This document shows, piece after piece, positions 43,277 to 51,739 of a DNA stretch of 64,000 nucleotides; position 1 is the stretch's first letter; every line of letters starts with the position of its first letter. The position numbers and the translations under genes are program-made. This stretch comes from Alistipes muris. Lineage in GTDB: Bacteria; Bacteroidota; Bacteroidia; Bacteroidales; Rikenellaceae. A model generated the notes under the pieces. That model saw only the letters and a program-made list of their open reading frames with translations. It made no database searches and was not told where the DNA came from. The stretch lies in NCBI RefSeq assembly GCF_943193205.1, contig NZ_CALPDD010000007.1, forward strand, positions 1 through 64,000, written 5' to 3'.

Positions 43277-44680
43277 CTATATTCTAAATCCTCTGGATTT
43301 TTGCTCTCTCTGCACCGAGTTACGTAGATTCTGCTGTAACTTTTCCCATTGTTCCTTAAACCATTGTACTATGGGTTGTCGGTTTATGGTCAGCATAAGC
43401 TTACCACTATCCATCGGATGTTTCTCAACCCTAAAAATATCATTCTTGATGTCAAATTTCCACCTGTGTTCTTCGGAATAAATTTTGCCACTACATTGTA
43501 TGGATTCTTTCTTTGTCAAGAGGTTTTCTATCATGTCTTTGGTAAACCCGATAACAGCGCATAATTTTTCCATTCTCAACATCTCTTTGAACATGGGAAA
43601 CCATTTGTGGGCTTTTTCAAGCAAGGTGCTCAATCGTGATATTTCCTTGTCTTTGGCTTCAAGTTCTTGATTATGTATTCTTTGAAGATTACGAATTTGT
43701 CTGCTATGCTGTTCCTGTATTTGTTGTATCTGAATTTTTAATTCATCAGTAGCTTTGTCCCGTTTGGTAATTTCCTGATGTAGCTGCTCGATGTGATGTT
43801 CCAGTTCTTTCAGCTTACCGCTTCCGAAAAGAGAACCTACACCGCTTGCTATGGCGGTAGCAGCATTGGTGGCTGTTTTCTTTAGTTTGTCCGTGCGTAT
43901 CTCTGCTTTTACCTGTTTGAGTTCCTGTTCGGCAAGGCTTACTTGTTGTTCCTTGTGTCGCTTGGTTTCCTCTATACGTTGCAGTTCGGCTTTCTGCTTC
44001 TCAATGATGAAATCATTTCGTTCCAGATGCTCTTTACCTGTGACAGCTTTTGCCTGTCCACGTTCCATCAGGAGAATATCGGAAGCAAGGGTCTGCATGG
44101 TTGCCATATCCTCGTCATTGAGCTTTCGGCTCTTTCCAGTTTCATGGTTCATCCAGTCGAATACGACATGAGCATGATAATTTGGTTTGAACCATCTGTT
44201 ACCGACTTGGAAGCTCTCCTTGTCTTCTGCTTCCGGCTGACCGTTCAGCCAATGCCCTTCGTCTTTATGCAGGAAAATCTGTAGCGGAGTGATGCCCCAG
44301 CGTCTTTGGCACTCTTCACCGAATTTGCGTACATCAGCCAGTGTGGTGTCCGGTCTGATAAGCAATACTCCTTCACGGATGGGTGAGCATCCCGCCACCT
44401 TGATAATCTTTCCATTCTTTCCCTTGCGTTCCCTTTCCTTTTCCTGCATGGCACGTCCGGTCTTTTCCTTGACCATTTGCTTGATATTGTCATAATGAGT
44501 TCGCAGTTCGGGAGTGCCGAAGTCGGGATTTATCCACTGTTCGTTATCGGTGGAAAGTTCGGGAACGACATAGATTCTGGACTCCCCGATATTACGCATA
44601 TACTCGGCAGTCCTTCGGTTGTGTGCCTCGCTCGATGCGATGTTGCAAGGCTTGATATGTATGCTTGATTTTGTTGCCAT
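43277..44680 (-). CDS. MobV/Pre-type relaxase (MobN2-like)
   Basis: A 467-residue mobilization protein. The N-terminal 200 residues carry the relaxase features: IYVVPELSTDNEQW, PLQIFLHKDEGHW and PNYHAHVVFDWMNHETGKS, the histidine metal-binding motif of the MobV/Mob_Pre family. A long coiled coil (about 215-350) and a C-terminal domain follow. It nicks at oriT and pilots the strand during conjugal mobilization. The oriT-like hairpins lie directly upstream of its start. Confidence 0.9.
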   Translation of the reverse strand: MATKSSIHIKPCNIASSEAHNRRTAEYMRNIGESRIYVVPELSTDNEQWINPDFGTPELRTHYDNIKQMVKEKTGRAMQEKERERKGKNGKIIKVAGCSPIREGVLLIRPDTTLADVRKFGEECQRRWGITPLQIFLHKDEGHWLNGQPEAEDKESFQVGNRWFKPNYHAHVVFDWMNHETGKSRKLNDEDMATMQTLASDILLMERGQAKAVTGKEHLERNDFIIEKQKAELQRIEETKRHKEQQVSLAEQELKQVKAEIRTDKLKKTATNAATAIASGVGSLFGSGKLKELEHHIEQLHQEITKRDKATDELKIQIQQIQEQHSRQIRNLQRIHNQELEAKDKEISRLSTLLEKAHKWFPMFKEMLRMEKLCAVIGFTKDMIENLLTKKESIQCSGKIYSEEHRWKFDIKNDIFRVEKHPMDSGKLMLTINRQPIVQWFKEQWEKLQQNLRNSVQREQKSRGFRI

Positions 44681-44689
44681 AGCTTCTTT

Positions 44690-44891
44690 CCTTTGTTTAC
44701 AATTGATTTACTTTGCTCGCTTTCGCAGAGGGGTTCTTAGGGGTAACCCATAAGCGGAGATTGCAAAGAGAGGGTCACTCTTTGCTCGGGGTTCTCAGGG
44801 GTGAAACGCCCTGAGTGGGTCATTAGGGCAAAGCCCTAATCCCCTCGGGAGAGCCCACAACTACGAAAGCGAAGCGTGTAGTTATAGTGGG
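44690..44891. other. Putative oriT region with stacked stem-loops
   Basis: Four or five hairpins in 200 bases between the relaxase and primase genes: GCAAAGAG (44763-44770/44778-44785), CTCAGGG (44794-44800/44809-44815), ATTAGGGC (44822-44829/44833-44840) and TTATAG (44882-44887/44892-44897). NBU oriT sequences lie next to mob, so this is the best candidate. The nick site cannot be identified by eye. Confidence 0.65.
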
Positions 44892-45848
44892 CTATAACTG
44901 GAAGCCGTTCTTCTTTTCCGGTGATTGGCTGCGCACCCCTTTGGCGGACTGGAGCTGCCTTTTTCTTTCAATCTGTTTCTGTAAGTATTCGTTCAAGTCC
45001 TTGCATCCTCTGTAAATCTGCGAAGCGTCCCGGAGGTACCGCTCTCTGCCGTATTCCATGCGGATTTGCCGGAGTGCTTCCAGTCCTGCATGGTCGTTGT
45101 CGAAAAAGCAGTGGATGCGTTCGTAATTGCCCAACGGATAGAGAGCCTTGTTTACATTCGATACGGAGTTCAATACAATGTAGTCCTGCCCGTCCAATTC
45201 CGGATAATTTGGGCAGCTCTCTTGTCTCAATGTCAAAAAGGAGAGGTAGTCCATAAATCCCTCGAACACATAACAGGTATTCCTCGCTTTTCCCGACTGC
45301 CTGATGTGGGAGATTTCCTTTGGGGCGATGCAGCCCTTGAAATAGCGGTTGCGGATTTCATATCCACACGAACCATTGGGAAAGGCGATGGCAAAGTACC
45401 GCTTGCAGTTGTGAGTGAAACGTGCTTCACTACATTCTCTTTTCGCCAGTTTTATGTTAATTCCTCTACCTTGTAAGTAGGCAAGCAGGGCAGTAGATGA
45501 CAGCGGAACAATCTCCAACTGTTGGAAGCTCGGCTCGGAAGAGTTTTGCTTTCCAAAAGAGAAAGATACCGGGCGCACGTGCGGTGTCTGCTCTGCTATC
45601 CGTTTCAAGATGTAAGGTACATGGTCGGTAGCGTACAGGTGTGCAGCCAGTTCTATGATACCACCACCTTTACCCAAACCGAAGTCATACCATTGTTCAC
45701 GTTCGGTATTTACCTTGAACGAGGCTTCGGCTTCTTCCCTTAACGGTGATTTATACCACAGATTGACACCTTGTTGCTTGACGGGAGAATATCCTAAACT
45801 ATGCAGATAATCCGCTATTCTGATTTGCTTGGCTGTCTGTATATCCAT
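44892..45848 (-). CDS. Toprim primase (PrmN-like)
   Basis: A 318-residue primase-like protein. The N-terminal domain (about 1-85) resembles the DnaG zinc-ribbon fold without the cysteines (WYKSPLREEAEASFKVN, WYDFGLGKGGGIIELA). The toprim domain has the acidic motifs CYVFEGFMDYL (about 195-205) and IHCFFDNDHAGLEA (about 245-258). It would prime the complementary strand after transfer of the single-stranded element or during replication. It lies 212 nt after the AAA ATPase gene; the gap contains a tandem palindrome. Confidence 0.88.
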   Translation of the reverse strand: MDIQTAKQIRIADYLHSLGYSPVKQQGVNLWYKSPLREEAEASFKVNTEREQWYDFGLGKGGGIIELAAHLYATDHVPYILKRIAEQTPHVRPVSFSFGKQNSSEPSFQQLEIVPLSSTALLAYLQGRGINIKLAKRECSEARFTHNCKRYFAIAFPNGSCGYEIRNRYFKGCIAPKEISHIRQSGKARNTCYVFEGFMDYLSFLTLRQESCPNYPELDGQDYIVLNSVSNVNKALYPLGNYERIHCFFDNDHAGLEALRQIRMEYGRERYLRDASQIYRGCKDLNEYLQKQIERKRQLQSAKGVRSQSPEKKNGFQL

Positions 45849-45926
45849 AAAATGATTGTTTTAGTAGTTGGTGAATTGGTTTATTTTTCTTTTTGCCCGT
45901 ACCTTTTTAGGAAGTACGGTCTATAA

Positions 45927-46046
45927 TCACTTCACTAAATTCTCGTATATATAGGATACGGTAATAAAGTGAAGTGATTTAGTCCCATTCCCCAAGCACT
46001 TCACTATATTCCTAATATATACACCCCGAGAATAAAGTGAAGTGAT
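45927..46046. repeat. Tandemly duplicated palindrome before the primase gene
   Basis: CACTTCACT occurs at 45928-45936 and 45997-46005, each followed by its reverse complement AGTGAAGTG at 45968-45976 and 46036-46044. Thus a roughly 69-bp palindromic unit is present twice in tandem. It sits between the ATPase and primase genes and may be an iteron-like origin, operator or attenuator. Confidence 0.85.
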
Positions 46047-46060
46047 TGCAGGGAAATGGG

Positions 46061-47143
46061 CTAATAGTGGAAGTCAGGCATGAATGTGTATTTTCTGCCT
46101 GTCTCCTGCACTATCATCCGTTTGTTGCGGAGCATGGTGATGAGCGATACCGCCTTTTTATGGTTCAGCTTTACACCCACTGACATATAGGTCTTGATTA
46201 AGGCATCTTCCAGTTCCTTGTAGCCGTATTCCTCTTTCAGCCCGAAAACGGCTTCCAATGCGATACGGTGCTGCTGCTCGGTGATATGCCTGTAAGGGTC
46301 GAACTTCTCTTCTTCGGGTCTTCCCGGCTTCTTTGTTTCAGGTTTGTATCCCTCAATGAGTTCGGGAAGGGCTTTGTCGTTGATACGGAATGCGAAAGGC
46401 TCAAAGTCCATTGCCCGGATGTGAATGGCTGAAACATGGCTGATGTCACCGTTGCCCTTGTCCTTTTCTACCTGCAATACGGTTTCCGCCTTGTTGTTCA
46501 ACTCCGTACCAATGTGCCCTCTTGCGTTCTCATCCCCTTTGTTCTGATGCAGTATCGTATGGATATGTATCTGCCTGTCGTCCGTCCACTGCATCAGCTT
46601 GGATATGATGCGTGTTGATTCACTGGGGCTGTTGATGTCATACACCATATCCCGTATGCCGTCTATAATTACAAGACCGATTTCGGGTGTATTGTAAATA
46701 GCCTGTTCCACAATCCTGATACGCTGCTCAGGCGTGTATTTTCTTAAGGCAAGAAATTCAAGATTCTCATTGTCCCTATCATCTGGCAAACCAGCCATTC
46801 GCAAAATGCGCGTCATGACTTTCAGACAATGGTAAGGGCTTTGCTCTGTATCAACATAAAGCACTTTCCGCTTATCTTCAGGCAGTTCAGCCACATACCG
46901 CAGCACTGTGCCGTTCTTCAATGCAGCGGCTACGATAGCCGATACATTGAACGTTTTTTTACTTTTGGCTTTGCCGATGGATGCGCTGAAATTACCCAAT
47001 GTCCCAATGACAGAATCATGTACTTTAAGGATTTCAGGTGCTTTCTCATAACTTTTCGACAGGCTCAAACGTGAGGCTTGCCAAAGGATTATGGCTTCTT
47101 CAGCCGATATTTCCTTAGTCTCTTTCATATAGTCCATAGCCAT
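46061..47143 (-). CDS. RepA-like AAA ATPase of the mobile element
   Basis: A 360-residue RecA-fold ATPase. A degenerate Walker A lies in GNFSASIGKAKSKKTF (about residues 50-65); KVLYVDTEQSPY and IGLVIIDGIRDMVYD (Walker B) follow, then HTILHQNKG. This matches RepA/DnaB-like ATPases of Bacteroides mobile elements (Orf3 of NBUs). A C-terminal winged-helix-like domain follows a PGRPEEEKFD linker. It probably unwinds or remodels DNA with the primase. Confidence 0.82.
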   Translation of the reverse strand: MAMDYMKETKEISAEEAIILWQASRLSLSKSYEKAPEILKVHDSVIGTLGNFSASIGKAKSKKTFNVSAIVAAALKNGTVLRYVAELPEDKRKVLYVDTEQSPYHCLKVMTRILRMAGLPDDRDNENLEFLALRKYTPEQRIRIVEQAIYNTPEIGLVIIDGIRDMVYDINSPSESTRIISKLMQWTDDRQIHIHTILHQNKGDENARGHIGTELNNKAETVLQVEKDKGNGDISHVSAIHIRAMDFEPFAFRINDKALPELIEGYKPETKKPGRPEEEKFDPYRHITEQQHRIALEAVFGLKEEYGYKELEDALIKTYMSVGVKLNHKKAVSLITMLRNKRMIVQETGRKYTFMPDFHY

Positions 47144-47151
47144 GCCTCCCG

Positions 47152-47460
47152 TTATTTCCGTCCTCCTGTTTTCTTTCCAGCCAGTTCAAGGGCAAGCTCA
47201 ACATCCACGATAATCTTACGTCCTATCTGAGTGATTGCCTTGTCAATCTTTCCGCTTTTCTTGATACGGTTGGCGGTGGGTAGGCTGCACCCGAACAGTT
47301 TGGCTATGCCCAGTATTCCGTACACATATTTTCTTTCTGTGTCTGTAATGGGCTGTGGCTGCGTTTCCGTTTGACGGGAAGCGTGCTTACTTAGGAATAT
47401 GAACTCTTCACCTGTCATCTGCCAGACGGGTTTTGATAATAATTCTTGAAGATTTTTCAT
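47152..47460 (-). CDS. DUF3853 / excisionase-like DNA-binding protein
   Basis: A 102-residue protein. The C-terminal part (about 45-95) is a MerR/Xis-like helix-turn-helix: YGILGIAKLFGCSLPTANRIKKSGKIDKAITQIGRKIIVDVELAL. The N-terminal PVWQMTGEEFIFLS segment matches DUF3853 proteins. It would control excision or expression of the replication genes. It precedes the ATPase by 8 nt and follows a promoter element at 47530-47537. Confidence 0.85.
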   Translation of the reverse strand: MKNLQELLSKPVWQMTGEEFIFLSKHASRQTETQPQPITDTERKYVYGILGIAKLFGCSLPTANRIKKSGKIDKAITQIGRKIIVDVELALELAGKKTGGRK

Positions 47461-47529
47461 CGTTCAATCTATTTAGTCGTTTAACAATCAGCCCTGCGCA
47501 CTGGCTGTTATCTCTGTTCTCGAACGATG

Positions 47530-47537
47530 CAAAATTA
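47530..47537 (-). promoter_or_regulatory. Promoter -7 element for DUF3853-ATPase-primase
   Basis: TAATTTTG on the minus strand, 70 nt before the DUF3853 start. Confidence 0.55.
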
Positions 47538-47684
47538 GGTAGGGTTGTAAGTGGTAAGGATGTGGTTGATATAAATGGAATATCTTGTTATTTATCTGAA
47601 TATCAGATAATAAAAATACCACTCAAAAATTTAATTTGAGTGGTAAAAGTGGTTGTTTCGTAAAATGTCAGGGCATATCACAGA

Positions 47685-48728
47685 TTATCGGAATATACCA
47701 TCCATTTCTTTGGCAAATTTCCGGTTGCTGTCACTGGGGAAATCGGAAACAGGCTCTTTGTACTTTGACTTGTAGTAGCTTTCCTCAATATCCAATATTT
47801 TCAGGATATTCCTCTTCCAATTCTCCCTGTCCTGTTTGGGCAGTTTTTCGCTCATCAGGAATATCAGATAGCAGGTACGTATTTTTTCTCTCGGTCTGAT
47901 TTGGGGTTTGGTGTCGCTTGGTAGCAGGTTCATGCAGGTATAGAAATCATGTTCGGAAATATTCTCGAACTGTTCTCCCACGCAGGTTACATGAATGAGC
48001 GAAAGCAGTTCCATATTGAAATACTCAGTCTGTTTCGTTCCCAGCACTTCTTCCTGTATGTTGGGGGCATTTGGTTCTTGTTCGGCTGGCTCTTCCGGCT
48101 CGTTTGTTTCATCAAATACATATTTCGCCAATGTCTCTTTGAGGTGGCAGCCCAGCCGATAGATTTCATTGAAACGGCTTTTTGCATATTGCAGGGCTTT
48201 CTCTCTGGTCTGTTTTTGCAGATCGTAGAGTTCGGTCAGCTTGTTTTTTTTCTCCTCGTATTCATCTTTGCACCGTTCATATTCCATTTCCGCACGCTTT
48301 TCATCCTCTGCAGTGTGTTCCCGATAACCTATGGAATCGTATCGGTGGTATGCTTCGTTTAGCGGAGCATGGAGCTTGGTCGTCTTGTATTGCTGTTCTT
48401 CTATGGCTTCTTTATAGATTTCTGAAACTCGGAAGCAGATATTGTAAACGGTCTGTTCATCCGGCATACATCCTTTCTTGTAATAACTTATGTTTTCGCA
48501 TACTTCCTTTTTCAGGCTATTCAGAATCAGTGTGTATTGCTCCTGTGGAAGATGAAACACCAGTTCAAGAATGGCTGTTTCAAGAACCGTTACATCATTG
48601 TAGTCCAGATAGAACTTGGTAATGAATTTCTGCTTTTCAAAAGAGAAACCTTTATTATCAAACCAGTCTTTATATATTCTGTTCAATTCTCCGTATCGGG
48701 GAATCAGCGTTGTAATTACATCTTTCAT
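47685..48728 (-). CDS. Uncharacterised coiled-coil protein of the mobile element
   Basis: A 347-residue soluble protein without a family I recognise. The middle (about 115-200) is a charged coiled coil (EYERCKDEYEEKKNKLTELYD), followed by an acidic linker EPEEPAEQEPNAP and a helical C-terminal domain. It starts 8 nt after the DUF1016 nuclease gene, so the two are cotranscribed; a joint function is likely. The position corresponds to one of the accessory orfs described between int and orf3 in NBU2. Confidence 0.75.
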   Translation of the reverse strand: MKDVITTLIPRYGELNRIYKDWFDNKGFSFEKQKFITKFYLDYNDVTVLETAILELVFHLPQEQYTLILNSLKKEVCENISYYKKGCMPDEQTVYNICFRVSEIYKEAIEEQQYKTTKLHAPLNEAYHRYDSIGYREHTAEDEKRAEMEYERCKDEYEEKKNKLTELYDLQKQTREKALQYAKSRFNEIYRLGCHLKETLAKYVFDETNEPEEPAEQEPNAPNIQEEVLGTKQTEYFNMELLSLIHVTCVGEQFENISEHDFYTCMNLLPSDTKPQIRPREKIRTCYLIFLMSEKLPKQDRENWKRNILKILDIEESYYKSKYKEPVSDFPSDSNRKFAKEMDGIFR

Positions 48729-48736
48729 GGACGCAA

Positions 48737-50032
48737 CTATTTTTGAGTGTTATTGTCTTTGTCAAGGAAAGAGGCCAGTTCTTCTTCCACTTCTTCCACG
48801 CTGGGCAACGCTGATTTCAGTTTCTCGGGAATCGCTTTGCTCAATTGGTAATCGCTGATGCCGATGGGCTGGTCATAGCCTGTCAATGCGTATTGTGCCA
48901 CAACTTCGTCTTTTCCCTTGCATAGCAACAACCCGATAGTCTTGTTGTCATTCTCTCCCCTCAGTTTATCATCCACCACATTGATGTAGAAGTTCAGTTG
49001 TCCTGCATACTCCGGTTTGAATGGGGTAGCCTTTAATTCTACCACGATATATGCGTGCAACGGAATGGAATATAGAATCAGGTCGGCAAAGAAATCGCTG
49101 TTTCCGACTTGGAAGTGCTTCTGCCGGGCAACGAAGGCAAAACCGTTGCCCATTTCCAACAGGTAGCGGGTAACGTGTTTCACCAGCTGTTCTTCAATAT
49201 CCCTTTCGTCTGCTTTTTCTTTGGCTCCTGCCAAATCAAAGATGTACGGGTCTTTGAGTAGGTAATTGGCAAGGTCGCTTTGTGGAGCCGGAAGTGTGGT
49301 CGTGAAATTGTTTACCTTGTTGTTGCTGATTTGTCGGCTATACAAATCACTGTCAATTTGCATTTTCAATACATTGCTGCTCCATCCCATTTCCACAGAC
49401 TGCTTCATGTACCAGTAGCTTAGACCTAAAGGTAGCGAACTGTCAAGTATAGTCATTTGGCTTGTCCAGTTTATTTTGGCTATAGGAGAGGTCAAGAAAA
49501 CTTCTTCTATTTCCCTGATTCCCATCCTGTAAATGGCAGACACGGTTTTTCCCACATCTTCAAATTGCGCAGGAACTTCCTGCGTAATTGCTAATGATTG
49601 ACAATCAATCGATTGCATTTGCGCAGTAAGTTCCTGCGTAAATTGCTTGTCATTCAGTTTTAATACTTCATTGGTCACACTCTGTATGGTTGGGACAGAC
49701 AGGCTTGCATCTGTTTCTATGAAACTTTGCAACGCTCTTAAAGGATATGCTTTTGCAAACTGGCACATATAGGTAAGGTTACGTTCCGAATAGCCTTTCT
49801 TTTCAGGGTAATGCAGTCGGATAGCCTTTGCCAACTGCTTGATGATTTTGCTTCCCCATCCGTGCAGCTGCTGGTGATAAAGGATGTAATTGCCTATCTT
49901 CCAGTAATGGAACAGCATTTGTGCATTGGCTGCAACAATCAGCCTTACTTGTGCCTGTTCTATTTCCGAACCGACCGCTTGTATGAATGCATCAAAATTC
50001 GTTTTCTCTATGTTGGATTCCTTGTTGCTCAT
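48737..50032 (-). CDS. DUF1016 (YhcG-like) PD-(D/E)XK nuclease
   Basis: A 431-residue protein of the YhcG family. The N-terminal DUF1016 domain includes NAQMLFHYWKIGNYI, GWGSKIIKQLAKAI and SERNLTYMCQFAKAYP. The C-terminal PD-(D/E)XK nuclease core is GNSDFFADLILYSIPLHAYIVVELKA, with Asp and ExK catalytic residues intact. Members have been linked to Holliday-junction cleavage and to defence. In this element it may affect recombination or protect the element. Promoter element at 50052-50059. Confidence 0.88.
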   Translation of the reverse strand: MSNKESNIEKTNFDAFIQAVGSEIEQAQVRLIVAANAQMLFHYWKIGNYILYHQQLHGWGSKIIKQLAKAIRLHYPEKKGYSERNLTYMCQFAKAYPLRALQSFIETDASLSVPTIQSVTNEVLKLNDKQFTQELTAQMQSIDCQSLAITQEVPAQFEDVGKTVSAIYRMGIREIEEVFLTSPIAKINWTSQMTILDSSLPLGLSYWYMKQSVEMGWSSNVLKMQIDSDLYSRQISNNKVNNFTTTLPAPQSDLANYLLKDPYIFDLAGAKEKADERDIEEQLVKHVTRYLLEMGNGFAFVARQKHFQVGNSDFFADLILYSIPLHAYIVVELKATPFKPEYAGQLNFYINVVDDKLRGENDNKTIGLLLCKGKDEVVAQYALTGYDQPIGISDYQLSKAIPEKLKSALPSVEEVEEELASFLDKDNNTQK

Positions 50033-50051
50033 ATTGTGATGATAATTTCTA

Positions 50052-50059
50052 CAAATATA
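50052..50059 (-). promoter_or_regulatory. Promoter -7 element for the DUF1016 gene
   Basis: TATATTTG on the minus strand, 20 nt before the start codon. Confidence 0.6.
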
Positions 50060-50095
50060 GTCATTGGTAACTATCTATGAAACTGTTTGATACTT

Positions 50096-51379
50096 TTATA
50101 GTTGATTAAACTTGTTCATGGCATTTGCCTTAATATCATCCGCTATGTCAATGTAGGGTTTCATAGCTTTGTAGTCGCTGTGTCCCGTCCATTTCATGAC
50201 CACCTGTGCCGGGATTCCGAGAGCCAGCGCATTGCAGATGAATGTCCTTCTTCCTGCATGGGTACTGAGCAAAGCGTATTTGGGTGTGACTTCATCAATA
50301 CGTTCATTTCCCTTGTAGTAGGTTTCCCGTACAGGCTCGTTGATTTCTGCCAGTTCGCCCAGCTCTTTCAGGTAATCGTTCATCTTCTGGTTGCTGATGA
50401 CGGGCAGAGCCATGTAATTCTCGAAATGGATGTCCTTGTATTTGTCCAGTATGGCTTTGCTGTATTTGTTCAGTTCAATCGTCAGGCTGTCGGCAGTCTT
50501 GACTGTGGTTATTTCGATGTGGTCGGACTTCACATCGCTTCTTTTCAGATTGCGAACATCCGAATACCGCAAACTCGTCAAGCAGCAGAACAGGAAAACA
50601 TCACGCACACGTTCCAGGTATTGCTTATCCTTGGGTATCTGGTAGTCTTTCAGCTTGTTCAGTTCATCCCAAGTCAGGAAGATTACTTTTTTCGAGGTGG
50701 TTTTCAGTTTCGGTTTGAACGTATCGTATGCAATGTTCTGATGATGTCCTTTCTTGAAGCTCCAGCGCAGGAACCATTTTAGGAATCCCATTTGCTTGCC
50801 GATGGTGCTGTTTCTCATATCCTTGGTGTCACGCAGGAAGTTGACGTATTCGTTCAATCCAAACTCGTTGAAATAGTTGAACGTTGCATCCTCCTTGAAC
50901 TCTTTGAGGTGGTTCCTCACTGCTGCAAATTTTTCATAGGTGGATGCCGTCCAGTTATTCTGGTTACCGCACTCTTTTACAAACTCATCGAACACCTCCC
51001 AAAAGCTGACAGGGGCTTCTTCCGGCTGTTCTTCGCTGGTGTCTTTCATTCTCATGTTGAAAGCTTCCTTCAACTGTTGGGTCGTTGGCATGACCTCCTG
51101 CACCTCAAATTCCTTGAAAATATTCTGGATTTCGGCATAGTATTTCAGCAAGTCCGTATTGATTTCGGCTGCACTTTGCTTTAGCTTGTTGGTACATCCG
51201 TTCTTTACCCGCTGCTTATCTGCATCCCATTTGGCTACGTCAATCCGGTAGCCCGTTGTAAACTCGATGCGTTGGCTGGCAAAGATGACACGCATACGGA
51301 TGGGTACGTTCTCTACGATTGGCACACCGTTCTTTTTCCGGCTCTCCAATGCAAAAATGATGTTGCGCTTGATATTCAT
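50096..51379 (-). CDS. Tyrosine integrase of the NBU2-like element
   Basis: A 427-residue site-specific recombinase. An arm-binding domain (residues about 1-90, VPIRMRVIFASQRIEFTTGYRID) and SAM-like core-binding domain (FWEVFDEFVKECG...) precede the catalytic domain: box I TSLRYSDV with Arg, a Lys in the beta hairpin, box II STHAGRRTF and GHSDY, and the nucleophile Tyr in AMKPYIDI. The start is at 51379 because a promoter element lies at 51407-51414. It sits 160 bases from attR, as expected. Confidence 0.93.
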   Translation of the reverse strand: MNIKRNIIFALESRKKNGVPIVENVPIRMRVIFASQRIEFTTGYRIDVAKWDADKQRVKNGCTNKLKQSAAEINTDLLKYYAEIQNIFKEFEVQEVMPTTQQLKEAFNMRMKDTSEEQPEEAPVSFWEVFDEFVKECGNQNNWTASTYEKFAAVRNHLKEFKEDATFNYFNEFGLNEYVNFLRDTKDMRNSTIGKQMGFLKWFLRWSFKKGHHQNIAYDTFKPKLKTTSKKVIFLTWDELNKLKDYQIPKDKQYLERVRDVFLFCCLTSLRYSDVRNLKRSDVKSDHIEITTVKTADSLTIELNKYSKAILDKYKDIHFENYMALPVISNQKMNDYLKELGELAEINEPVRETYYKGNERIDEVTPKYALLSTHAGRRTFICNALALGIPAQVVMKWTGHSDYKAMKPYIDIADDIKANAMNKFNQL

Positions 51380-51406
51380 AATTGGGTGCGTTTGAAATTC
51401 TACACC

Positions 51407-51414
51407 CAAATATA
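51407..51414 (-). promoter_or_regulatory. Promoter -7 element for the element integrase
   Basis: TATATTTG on the minus strand, 28 nt before the start at 51379. It rules out a longer start at 51421. Confidence 0.55.
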
Positions 51415-51538
51415 CACCCAATTATTGAGATAGCAAAAGACATTTAGAAACATTTACTTTTACTCTATATTGTAATTTACACTTGATTATCAGTCGTTTG
51501 CAGTTTTATGATATTCTGTGAAAGTATAAGTTCGAGAG

Positions 51539-51551
51539 CCTCTCTCTCCGC
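51539..51551 (+). repeat. attR: 13-bp direct repeat
   Basis: CCTCTCTCTCCGC, identical to attL. Flanking bases resemble the tRNA T arm on the left only partly, so the chromosome resumes to the right of it. Confidence 0.9.
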
Positions 51552-51575
51552 CAAAGTACAATGAAAAGAAAAGCG

Positions 51576-51615
51576 ATTTCCTGTAAACGGTTGGTTTACA
51601 GGAAATTTTATTTTT
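51576..51615 (+). terminator. Displaced terminator of tRNA-Ser
   Basis: A perfect 13-bp stem (ATTTCCTGTAAAC / GTTTACAGGAAAT, 51576-51588 and 51594-51606) with a GGTTG loop, followed by a T-rich tract. It lies 25 nt past attR, i.e. where the terminator of the tRNA gene would be if the mobile element were removed. Confidence 0.75.
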
Positions 51616-51631
51616 AGGCCAATAGAACGAA

Positions 51632-51719
51632 AGTGCATTTCGAAGCATATTCGCGGTGTCTTATTCGGTGTACCTGACAGGTACCGAAAAAAGTACACCG
51701 AATAAGCATCTAATGCACT
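51632..51719. repeat. Nested palindrome upstream of the second integrase
   Basis: Three concentric inverted repeats: outer AGTGCAT/ATGCACT (51632-51638, 51713-51719), middle 14-bp perfect arms CTTATTCGGTGTAC (51660-51673 with 51693-51706), and an inner GTACC/GGTAC (51670-51674 with 51680-51684). It could be a recombination site for the adjacent integrase. Confidence 0.8.
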
Positions 51720-51739
51720 CTATTGCATCGTATTACATC

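Larger units (their letters stand above)
40308..51551. mobile_element. NBU2-like mobilizable transposon in tRNA-Ser
   Basis: An 11.2-kb integrated element bounded by a 13-bp direct repeat, with a sharp drop in GC relative to the chromosome. Contents from left: Mef-type efflux, Lnu-type nucleotidyltransferase, acetyltransferase remnant, NTF2-like protein, relaxase, oriT-like hairpins, toprim primase, RepA/AAA ATPase, DUF3853 DNA-binding protein, two accessory genes, and a tyrosine integrase next to the right end. From memory, Bacteroides NBU2 is about 11 kb, targets tRNA-Ser with a 13-bp site, and carries linA and mefE homologues, so this is probably NBU2 or a near copy. NBUs excise and are mobilized by helper CTnDOT-type elements, none of which is in this window. 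Confidence 0.92.

Noticed and set aside
45927-46046. Tandem repeat as a CRISPR array
   Set aside because: Only two units, each palindromic, with related rather than unique spacers; no cas genes in the window.
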